A stretch of DNA of 64,000 nucleotides from contig JACEEZ010018929.1 in the NCBI GenBank assembly GCA_016584305.1, positions 62,001 through 126,000 of the forward strand, given 5' to 3'. Each line of letters opens with the position of its first letter. The first letter of the stretch is position 1. Shown here one piece after another: positions 22,220 through 34,200 of this stretch. A program made the translations under genes and the position numbers. The notes under the pieces were generated by a model that was not told the DNA's origin, made no database searches, and saw nothing but the letters and a program-made list of their open reading frames with translations. The DNA is from Chionoecetes opilio. Taxonomy: Eukaryota > Arthropoda > Malacostraca > Decapoda > Majidae.

Positions 22220-25200
22220 AAACACGTTTTTCAAGCTAAAATAAACTATAGCAAACACAACAAACACAGCGTCTATATTACCCACACTGTACTACCTATT
22301 CTGTAGAAAAAGCATTCTGAGAGAAAATAGCACACAAAATAACATAACTGCACATTAATTAAACATAAAACATGCATAACAAGCAAAAAAGACGTTGTAA
22401 TGTAGGGGACGCCGCGTGATACAAGAGAAGGTAGTGTAGGGGTCCCAAGGTTGGGGCCGCACACCTGGCTAATTACCCCTAAAGGTCAGGCCTCGCCATA
22501 TGCTTAATTACCCTTCAGGTCACGCCTTGCTAGGAGTGACCTGACTGCGGTCCCAAGGTTGGGGCCGCACACCTGCTAATTGCCCCTAAATGTCAGGCCG
22601 CGCCATATGCTTAATTACCCTTCAGGTCACGGCCTGCTAGGGGTGACCTCACTGGGGTCAACCAAATCCCCCTTTGTCCAGCCCAGGAGTGGTAGGGCGC
22701 ACATTTTGAACTTGATAATTTTACTCACCCCAGTTTGAATGTCGTATCATTGGAGTTTCGATCTCGTATATTGAAAATAGACCCTAATTTACACATCTCG
22801 TATCATCGGATTCTCGTATACCGAATGCTCGTATAACGGGACCTCCGTGTACATGTTTCGCATGTCTCTTCAAGTTTCCTAATTTCTTCCTCCAGCTCCA
22901 CATCCTTAATTAATTTGAGCAACTTTTCTTTTGAGGGACGAGCAAATTGTTTGTGCAATTTTAACGCTTTCTTCCTGGAGGTCTCCTCTCCATGAGTGTA
23001 CAGGACATATATATTTCATGAAATTTCTTTCACCTTCAAAATTCTGGCACTTGTTTATAGGAATAGCATAATGCCCAGTACTAGTTATTTCCAAACCTTT
23101 GATCTCACCTCTTTTCCAGTGGATACGGTCATCCCCTAAATTTATAACCATGCTCATTTCCTTCATAAAGGTTTTACTAAGCAATAGAGGATGTCTGACA
23201 TAATGACCTCAGTTTCAATTTCTATTTTCTCCTTATTTATATATCCAGGTATTTTCACCCTTTTGTGTGCCTTTAAAGATTGTCCATCACCAAATCTGAA
23301 ATATTTACTGCTTCTGTATTCTTCAACAAGACCTTTTTCATTTTTATCTAACATTTCCTCATATTCCTGTAACCACTTTTCACCACATACATTTACATTA
23401 CAGCCCGTGCCAATACAGCACATCCTATTGTCTCTTTCCTCAACTTCATTGTGCTACTGTGGTCCTCAAAAAAATTATCTAGTCATAACACCTTGTCCTC
23501 CTCTTTCCTCTTATCACAATTCCTTGCCAATGATCCTTAGAACCACATTCGAAACAGCCACTGTCATATCCCGCACTTCTCCAGTTTCTCCTTGGGTATC
23601 TCCCATACCTACTCTACCTTCTACCTCTATTCCAATTTCTGCCATAATCTCTTTGGTTTCTATAATTTGTGGTCCACATGACGTCCTCCTCCTGACTCTT
23701 CACATAATTATCTTCTAGTCTTGCTCCTCCTCTCATCTCCTGCGTGTCATGGGCCTTAGTTACATACAATGGTTCCTCCTTCACCTGTACCCCATGATCC
23801 AATTCACTACTTGAACCACCACTTGATTCAAACATTCTTTTCAGTATTGCTCTTACTTCCTTAAATGACAATGGTTTTGTTGAAGCCATCACTTGGTCCC
23901 TCTGCACTTCAGATAGTCTACAATTCTTAACAAGTCTAAATGCAAGCACTTCATCAGGTAATACCATTTCTTTCTCTTTCATTTTAAAATACTTTGTATG
24001 AAATTCTCTCATAAAATCACAAATTTGCATCCCTTCCTTCCTGACGCATTCCTCGAAATCTTGATATGCCATAAATTTTCTTCTCTCTGGTTCTTTAAGA
24101 AAAGCTTCATCCAGTTTATCTAAGAGAATATCTAGTCCATTATCTTGCTTTTTGTCTGCAGTCGAAACTTGATTTGCCACTTCCCTAGCTTGGCCTTTCA
24201 ACGTGAGATGTACAGCCAGTGCTTGCTTATTCTTACTTAAATCTGTTATTTCTTTCCACATCAAAACATCCTTCCATTTTCAAAATTTTCTATATCTTCC
24301 AGTACGGGTTTTTTTAAAGCACAGACACCATGTTGAATAGACCCACAATGGGACCACTGTCACTTCACTCCAACTACGCTCTGCTACCATTGATAAATTA
24401 CTGGCAATCACCATCAACAAATACACAATTGTAGATTCAGATATACATGTAATGATATCAACAAGTTACCTTGCTTCGTTGTGGCCTCCACACTCTCCAA
24501 TTGACAGCACTCAACGTCAACAAACTTGCCAGGACAAAGCCAAACCTCACCAAACGAAGAACAAACCCAATATCCTCCAACAACAGCATCAGATACCATT
24601 AATGAACACTCCAGCAACAAATATCCATCACTACCCCTGTAGCCATGTACCCAGCTGCTGAACTGTCCCTACAAACAGGAGCTCCCGACCTCTGTCAACA
24701 CTCTACCACTCTCCTACCAAAACAGCTGATAGCTGCCTTCCTGACTGGCCACATCAGTGTTGCCACATCAGCAGCTCACCTGCTTCCAGACACCCAGACA
24801 TCATGATGCCAACAAACTTATGACTACCCTACTTATCTAATCAACATATACTTGCATTATATATTTCTTGGCATAGCATTTATCATAGGTATCTCTGGTG
24901 TAAAAAACCAAAAAAAATCAGCTTGACTACCGAGTAGTATTGCCGTCTAATCCTAGTGGTAATAACTGAATAATATGCAAGATATATGTCATCTAGGGTT
25001 TGACTCTTTGTCATAAAACACATGGATAAGTTTTTGAAGCATAGGATGACTTTGAAGTTATATGAAAAAATTGTATGACAATGAAATTATTTTTCACATA
25101 ACAGAAATAATCAAGGAATACGAAACACCTCAGCCAGGGAAGGTAAAGAGCGTGGCTTGTCTGCAGATCAGCCAAAACGTGGATTGGATGGTGTTTGAGG

Positions 25201-28200
25201 CACAGCATAAAATCATTCAGATTGAATTGTCCATAATGCCAAGGGATTTTTGTTTTCATAAGAACAAATATACTCCTCAACGGCACCAGGGGCACGGCCG
25301 ACGTGTAACAAGATGTCTCGTTGATGGTGCTCATTGTTGATGTCTCGTTGGTGGTGCAGGTTAAATGACACAAACGTTACACATATGTAAAATCAAGGAA
25401 AAATAGACAAGTACACACAACCCTCGTTTTCCCGGATATTGGATTTGCCAGACAAAATCCGAGGTCCGGGGATATGTCAGAGTCCCGGACAAATGCCTGG
25501 TCCAGTCCGTAAATCGACAAAGTTGTCGGGCGGTCCGAGCGTCTCCTGTCACCCCTGGTCAGTGTCCGTGCCTCCCGCCAGGTAGCAGCATGCTCAGCGG
25601 TCGTATTGTTTACATTTGGGCACAAGACACTCACAGTTCACCTGCACTGCCTCTGTCAGTCCACTGACCCCCACTGCCCCTGGTGCAGGAACGTCTCTGA
25701 GACTATTGAACACTTTCTACTGCAGTGTCCGCGCTTCCACTCACACCATGTAGTGCTACGCTCTCAACTCCTCACCCTGAACGTCGCCACCTTTGACCTG
25801 CCCACCCTTTAAGTAATCGTCCAGACCATTTTTTCTTTGCATAATTATGTTGAATGTTCATTCAAAATACCTAATCCACAAAAAATAATTATTTCTACGC
25901 CTTATTTCCCTAAAAACATGAATTTTGTAAAAAGCGCGGGAAAAACAACAGCTTCATTCCAGCCGTGGCGCGAAACTTGCTGGTGATGTCACATTCAGAA
26001 GCTTCCCAGCCCTGCCTGATACAAATACACAGAGAATCAGAAATAAATATAGTACTTGAAGAATTTTGGGTGTTTCTGATAATTTTTTTTGCGATATGGC
26101 ATATACTTGCATCCTTCATGGGTACAGCAAGAAAGCTGTGCCTTTGCAGAGAGCTTAGCACCTATTTCTGACCTATTTGGCCATGATATGTGTGTGCAGC
26201 GCTTGGCAGTGGCGGGTGAGAGGAGCGCGACAAGACAGTGTGTTTCACACCGCGCTCCTCTCACCTGCCACTGCCAGGCGCTGCACACACATATCATGGT
26301 CAAATAGGTCGGAAATGGGTGCTAAGCTCTCTGCAAAGGCACAGCTTTCTTGCTGTACCCATGAATGATGCAAGTATATGCCATATCGCAAAAAAAAAAT
26401 ATCAGAAACACCCAAAATGCTTCAAGTACTATATTTATTTCTGATTCTCTGTGTATTTGTATAAGGGCAGGGCTGGGAAGCTTCCGAATGTGACGTCGCT
26501 GAGCCGTGGTGCGTCGTCTGCTGGTCGTCAGTTGTGTTTTGAGAGCACGGGGAATTTACAGATTTTGAATGCGGATCATTTAAAAACGGGTGACTGGATG
26601 CAAAAAGTGACAACATATTGTTGATATACTCGATCACGGCTATATTTTGAATGCATTAAATCAGGAATGATGAAATGGTCTGGACGATTACTTTAAGGTG
26701 GCAGCATGCTCAGCGGTCGTATGGTTTACATTTAGGCACAAGACACTCACGGTTCACCTGCACCGCCTCTGTCAGTCCCCTGACCCCCACTGCCCCTGGT
26801 GCAGGAACGTCTCTGAGACTATTGAACACTTTCTGCTGCAGCGTCCGCGCTTCCACTCCCACCATGTAGTGCTACGTTCAAATCCTCACCTGAACGTCGC
26901 CACCTGTGACCTGCCCACCCTGCTGGCGGCGGCAGGCGTCCCCCCCCTCCCGGCAACACGCTGTCATCCGCCTCACCTGTGCCTTCCTGAGGAAGACAGG
27001 TCAACTACAGCGCCTGTGATAGCATCATAGGACATCACCAGGGCTCATAGTGTTCCCCGAGGGATCCTCGCAGCTCTAAAAATAACAACAAAGTGACGTA
27101 AAAGTCCGCGGCGGGGTAGTTGATATTGGCGGTTGCCGGACAGTAAATACTAAAGTAGGATAAACGTCCGGGGGTGGGTAATGGCCTCGGACTGTTGCGA
27201 TTCCCAGACGTTTGTGGTTCCCGGACCAGTGCTGCCCCCTATTAGTCCAGGAAAACGAGGGTTGTGAGTACTGTATTGCCTTACAAATACTTGTATTATC
27301 GAGCAAACATTGCTTGTACAATTAGGTACGTTGCAATTAGTTTCTCGTATCATCAATTTCTCATTTAATGAACGTTTTTATAACACGATCAATCGATCAT
27401 ATTATATCCTTGATCTTTCTCGCAGTTCTGATCGCTGACTCGTTCACAGAAAAAACGCCAGCCACAGATCTCTCACAATCGTCTAGACAATGTAAAATCT
27501 TCTCATCCTGTAGGCAAGGGGAGGGTGGCAATGTGGGTACGTGACATCCTGTAGGCAAGGGGAGGGTGGCAATGTGGGTACGTGACATCCTGTAGGCAAG
27601 GGGAGGGTGGCAATGTGGGTACGTGACATCCTGTAGGCAAGGGGAGGGTGGCAATGTGGGTACGTGACATCCTGTAGGCAAGGGGAGGGTGGCAATGTGG
27701 GTACGTGACATCCTGTAGGCAAGGGGAGGGTGGCAATGTGGGTACGTGACATCCTGTAGGCAAGGGGAGGGTGGCAATGTGGGTACGTGACATCATAGAG
27801 AACAAGTTTTTTTTGGATTGGACCCATACTGACCCGCGTCCCTCGTCTCTTATGTAGAGGTAACAATTCCTGTCACAGCCTCTTCTAATAATTTGCCTCT
27901 CAAATCCCCGTCTTACACAGGACCACTCTATAAAACAGAGTACGTACTATCCAAATGCCAGATTACTCACCGCTTTACACCCAAAGACAACCAGGTCAGA
28001 GTCCTCGGTGATCACCACGTCAGCAAGGCCGCTCACGTTCAGGAATGCTAGTTGTGCGTCGGCTTCATACGGTGCAACTGAAACAAATGAAAAACAGAAG
28101 CTTTAGGGTCTCATTGCAAGGTCTGGCGAGTTCCTTGTTTGCTTCTTTCTGGAAAACTGGCTTGGAACTCCCATACTATGCTTACATGTTAAAGTGTTTG

Positions 28201-31200
28201 TTTATTCTGGCACCTCATGGCTAAGTCAGCCTTTTCTGCTTTTCCATGATTTCAACAACAGAGAAGTTAGAGATATTGATATCACTACAAAAACACATAA
28301 CTTTGAGCCACAAGGTGAAATATATTTGACTTTTGTACACAATTTTCTTAATCAGCCTCACCATTTATGTAAATGCCACTCCATTTCTCAATCCCTGTAC
28401 CAGTAACAATCATGAATATATATTTAGATCTTTCTTTTTCTTGAATTTCTAAAGATCTTTCTTTATACATAAGGCTTTTTCCCATACAAGTGGGATGGCA
28501 CAAAACTCACGAGCAAAAATACATATAATAAATGCTCACCCTAAATATGGGTTCTAAATAAAGATTTCCCAAAGAAAATTCCTAAATTATCTTACACAGT
28601 TATTATAAAAATCACAATGTCACAAGAATGATCAAACTTTACAACCAAGTTAATCTTACATAAAAATATAAATTCTACCAAAAACAAGTATAGTACATTT
28701 ACAAAACTATCTCCATTATTTTTCAAACAGAAACTCCTTTCACTCACATTCATCTTCTTACAGCATTTGTTATTTTCATGCATTTCTTTCTTAGCCAAAG
28801 TTATGACATGGAAAGCAAAGAACTCGACAGACAAGTCACAGTTAGTCACACATTTTTCAACGTCGTTTATTAGACGTCCAACTCAACAGGAACTAAGTGA
28901 TCACGGAGAGATGCCACCGAGCGCCTAACTTCTGATCTTTCTATAATTTCTGATTGGGGCAAAGCAAACCTTGTTTTGTTCAATGCATCAAAAATCCAAT
29001 TTCTTCACCTAACAACTCGACAAAACCTACCAGATAACTATCCCTCTTCTTCAATGACACTCAACTATCTCCTTTTACAATGAACATTCTTGGACTAGCC
29101 TTTACTAAAGACCTGAACTAGAAATCTCACATCTCATCTCTTGCTAAAACAGCTTCTAAGACATTAGGTGTCCTGTGGCATCTGCGTCCATTTTTTTCTC
29201 CCTCCCAATTGCTTGCTCTCTACAGGGGCCTTATCCGCCCATGTATGGAGTATGTCTCACATGTTTGGGGGGGAACCTCTCATACAGCTCTCCTAAAGAG
29301 GGTTGAGTCAAAAAGCTTTTCGTCTCATCAACTCCTTTCCTCTGACTGACTGTCTTCAATCTTTAAATCACCTTAAGGTCAAGGATCCAAACAGTTGATA
29401 TGAGTTACTTGAGAAGTGCCTGTGGTGCAAGAAGAATGGATGGTTAAAGTAAACGGGGGAGGCGGTGGCCGAGTGGTGAGCTCAATGTCCCGAGTTTGAA
29501 TCCTGCCGGGGGCAACTCTTTCGACCTTTTTTAACCCCTTGAGACCCAGAGCGTAATTTCCATTGTGATTTGGCTACCATTAGACAATTTTCAGTGAATA
29601 TAAGCAAAATTTTATAGATATGACCTGTTTAGTATCCTTGTCGACTAGCTAATTTGGTATATTCAGTTACTTTTCGTAATTTTATGGCTCGACAACATAC
29701 AATTTTTTATAGCAAAGGAAAGATTTGGGCGTGAAGGGGTTAATTAATGCGGTCGACGAGAGCCTGGTAGGGGAGCAGAAGGTCCCGAGTTCAAGTCCCA
29801 CCAAGGAGCAACTGTCAAATCCATCGTCGAGTGGCTGAAGACACCCGCATGCAGCTGTACCTGCTCTCCGACTGCGAGTGCGATGGAGGAACACCAGGTG
29901 GCAGTATGAGCCTGACTGAGGATCTGAACATCACAGAAAACGGGATCTTCGCCTAAGCCAATCCAGCCTGCACCCCTAATGGGCGAGATCGATCAACATC
30001 ACGACTCTCCATAAGCCTACAGATGCTATAGGCTCCAAAGTAAAAAATAGAATAAAAGAAAAGAAAGAAAAAAAAAGGGAAACTGTATAGAACAGGTTTG
30101 GTATGTCAAGTTAAGGTGAAGGGACGAAATGTGGAGTGGTTGAAGAAGTAAAGTGCAGAACTCTTGAGTTTGTTTGGTCTTACAAAAAGAATGGCAAAAA
30201 GTGAGACGACTAAGAGGGTCTAAATGAGTGCCGTAGACGTAATGGATACTGGAAGACGACTCACAGTGACATGGGAGGACAGAGTAGACGTAATGGATAC
30301 TGGAAGACGACTCACAGTGACATGGGAGGACAGAGTAGACGTAATGGATACTGGAAGACCACTCCCAGTGACATGGGAGGACAGTGACATGGGAGGACAG
30401 TGACATGGGAGGACAGTGACATGGGAGGACAGAGTGGTAGAATGTGTGAGAGAAAAAAAAATGATACAAAGAAACAATTTCCCTTCATTACCGATAACAT
30501 CAACACTCCTTGCTCGACAAGCATTAATGACGTCATAGGCCATCTCGGACGTCACTTCAACAGAGCGCCGTAATTGTTCTAGGGCCTCACGGGTTCTTCC
30601 TTGTCTCAGTAATTCTTTGGCCTGTTTGCGACTTTTTTCACGACGTCTGAAAAGGACAACTTTGATCAATATCTTAAAATAGGTCAATACACAAACAAGT
30701 TCCTATAATCTCAGGTAAACTGGCTCATAAGGGGTGAGGCTGGATTATTATAATAGTAACTGATAATTGTAAAAAAATAAAAAATAATAATAGTAATAAT
30801 GCTATAAAATTGCTATAAAAGCAATTAACAAAAAAAAATGCTATATAATAATAATAATAATATATGATAATGATAATAATAAAAAAATAGTAATGCTGTA
30901 GCTAAAGCACAGAATCTGATCAGTTGGTTCAGTATCAAGTTGAGCACAGTTAACTATTTATTGCATGATACGAGACAAATTTTGTACAGCAATGTTTATA
31001 GCAAAATTGCTTTGGTAGCCTTACACCTGAATAAAGGCTGTGAAACGTATAAAATAGAACAGAATGTATATGACTTGGTAATGAATAAATGACAATGTGA
31101 GAGCTAAATTTTAAAAATACAAAATGGCAATCCAAACAGTTATGCATGAGAATGCAGGACACTATAAGAGGCGCAACAACTGGCAAATACTTAAAACTAA

Positions 31201-34200
31201 CATACACAGTTACCATAGTTCAAATTAAAACATTTTTCGTTTTGTTTTCTAGCAATGACCGGAAATAAAATAAAAAACATAATCTAAAGCAAAGCAAGTG
31301 AGGCATTATCAAAACTTAATATAATATAAGGACTAAATCACTATAAGGACTAGTTGTGATGTGCCTTGACAGTGTGAGGGCCTTCCTCTGCAACCCAGCC
31401 TCTCCTTCCCAGTGCCACAGACCTGCTGCACCAGCGTGGCCTTTTATCATCACTTCAATCATGATCAAAACCAGGTGACTTTACCAGGTCACTCCAGGCT
31501 GCTGCATCAAGGCATGACTCACCCATACAGTCATGGCTAACATCTCTAACATGTCACAGGTTTCCCTCCCAATGCAGGTATCTACTGCAAGTTACCGCCA
31601 ACCACACCAACTCAATTATGTTCCAGTTGCAGCCTGAATCAGACATTTTTGTTCATGCCAGTCAAAGTTGGTGCAGTGGTAGTGGTGTGATCCATGTCAG
31701 GGCCTTCACACTGGCGACAAGCTTCAAGCATAACATCACCGCCTTCACATGCCCAAATGTAGCTGAACATTTTTCAAAACAAAGCAGTGATATAATTATG
31801 AAATTTTTATTACTTTTAAATTATTGAAATAGAAAGATGAAAAAAAAAGTTGAATATTCTAAAAACAAGCAATTCACAGATATGTCAGTTATTTCAATCC
31901 TGCGTTCCCTTGGCTGCCCGAGACAGACAGTGGCCCGTGATAAGCGACAGTGAGGACCGTGAGCAAAACAAAGTGACAGTTGCTGAAGTGAAGCGAAGAG
32001 ATCAGGTTTGCATTTCTCATGAAGACGCCACCTTAAGCAATTTAAAGATTATTTTTCCCAGCCACCTCTGTCACTGACCTGTTTGTACATCTTCTGTACA
32101 GGGTACATCACACGGGACACTTTGTTAAATTTCTACCATGGATATGCATACATATAAACAATAGAATAATAATGATTTATCAAATTATTCAATGGTTATA
32201 AAGCCACAAGATAAATGGAAAATGTAAGGGCAGTTATTGAATACAAATACTCCAATCATTGAAGAATCATTGCTTGAACAGTAAATTAGGGTGCAAATTT
32301 ATGTATCTTGGGTCATTGAATTCTCATCTAACAAATGCTCGTATGACATGATCTTACTGTACACACAACCCTCGTTTTCCCGGATATCGGATTTGCCGGT
32401 CAAAATCCGAGGTCCGGGGATATGTCAGAGTCCCGGACAAATGCCTGGTCCAGTCCGTAAATCGACAAAGTTGTCCGACGGTCCGAGCGTCTCCTGTCAC
32501 CCCTGGTCAGTGTCCGCGCTTCTTGCCAGGTGGCAGCATGCTCAGCGGTCGTATTATTTACATTTGCGCACAAGACGCTCACGGTTCACCTGCACCGCCT
32601 CTGTCAGTCCCCTGACCCCCACTGCCCCTGGTGCAGGAACGTCTCTGAGACTATTGAACACTTTCTGCTGCAGTGTCCGCGCTTCCACTCCCACCATGTA
32701 GTGCTACGCTCTCAATTCCTTACCCTGAACGTTGCCACCTTTGACCTGCCCACCCTTCTTCTGCTTCTTCTTGTGACCTTTTCTGCTTAGTATCGCTTTG
32801 TAGGTCGTCTGTCAAGCTCGAGCTCGAACTAGACACATATCTTCCTTCTTTGCCCCTCTGCAGCCCTTTCTTTCCCTGTCACCTGTGGGGAGAGAAGGGG
32901 GCACAACAGGGCAGTATATACATAGACATAAGTCCCTCCCATATGTCTTCTACATTCCCTCACAATCATTTTTCCCAAGCCTGCTTTAAAAACACACTAG
33001 TTATTTCTACTATTTTCATTCTCTCTTCATTACTCCCATAACTCCCTGCTCCGCAGTCGTATTGTTTACATTTGGGCACAAGACACTCACGGTTCACCTG
33101 CACTGCCTCCATCAGTCCCCTCACCCCCACTACCCCTGGTGCAGGAACGTCTCTGAGACTATTGAACACTTTCTGCTGCAGTGTCCGTGCTTCCACTCCC
33201 ACCGTGTAGTGCTACAGTCTCAATTCCTCACCCTGAACGTCGCCACCTGTGACCTGCCCACCCTGCTGGCGGCGGCTGGCGTCCACCCCTCGCGGCAGGT
33301 AACACGCTGTCATCCGCCTCACCTGTGCCTTCCTGAGGAAGACAGGTCAACTACAGCGCCTGTGATAGCATCATAGGACATCACCAGGGCTCATAGTGTT
33401 CCCCGAGGGATCCTCGCAGCCCTAAAAACAACAACAAAGTGACGTAAAAGTCCGCGGCGGGGTAGTTGATATTGGCGGTTGCCGGACAGTAAATACTAGA
33501 GTAGGATAAACGTCCGGGGGTGGGTAATGGCCTCGGACTGTTGTGATTCCCGGACGTTTGCGGTTCCCGGACCAGTGCTCCCCCCTATTAGTCCGGGAAA
33601 ACGAGGTTTGTGTGTATACATATGTGTAATGATCAATAATGAAATGTTTAGCACATGCAATGCTTAAATTTGGTAACCATCGAAAATGTACACAAAACAG
33701 AAAAATAACCAATAGGCTTCTTACTCTCTTCGTTTGGTCTCAGTGACAGACTTGGAGGGCAGGTCATACCCGTCAAACACCATGATGGGCTGCACGCCAT
33801 GGCTCAGTAACAGATTGACTTGCTTCATCACATACACCACATACCTGAAATACACAACACACTAATACCTAATACATTGACTTGCTTCATCTCATACTGC
33901 ACATACATGAAAAACATGACTGTCATAGACTAGCTTGCTTCATCAAATAAGAACATAAGAAAATAAGGAAGCTACAACAGGCCGTGAGACCTAAACGTGG
34001 TAGTTTATGTAAATCCATGGATAGAATAGAATAACACATAGGATAGAGAATACACACAATAACACACAGAACACAGAATAACACTATACATAAGTAAAGT
34101 GTATTTTCAAATACTAATGGCAGGGTTAGAGTTTAGGTTTGGTTGGGTTAAATTTAGGTTCGGTTTAGATTTGATTTACGTTATATGTTATTTTTAGGTC

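Larger units (their letters stand above)
18469..24851 (-). mobile_element. Ty1/Copia LTR retrotransposon, full structure
   Basis: Two 456-bp LTRs (18474-18929 and 24391-24846) bound the element. It is flanked by identical 5-bp target duplications TATAC (18469-18473 and 24847-24851). Reading minus, the order is LTR, primer site, gag, protease, integrase, RT, RNase H, polypurine tract, LTR. Integrase before RT is the Copia order. Two DNA elements are nested inside (about 21613-21998 and 22052-22851). Frameshifts, stops and lost catalytic residues make it inactive. It lies in EXO1 intron 4 in the same orientation as EXO1, so its LTR poly(A) signal could affect EXO1 transcripts. Confidence 0.95.

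Noticed and set aside
19091..24264. Endogenous viral sequence
   Set aside because: The gene order (integrase before RT), HVDD box and lack of any envelope gene identify a Copia retrotransposon.
27504..27790. CRISPR-like regular array
   Set aside because: Units are contiguous and identical with no spacers, in a eukaryotic intron. It is a minisatellite.
29457..29520. tRNA gene
   Set aside because: A and B boxes are present but no clean cloverleaf or anticodon arm, and the sequence continues into a SINE body.
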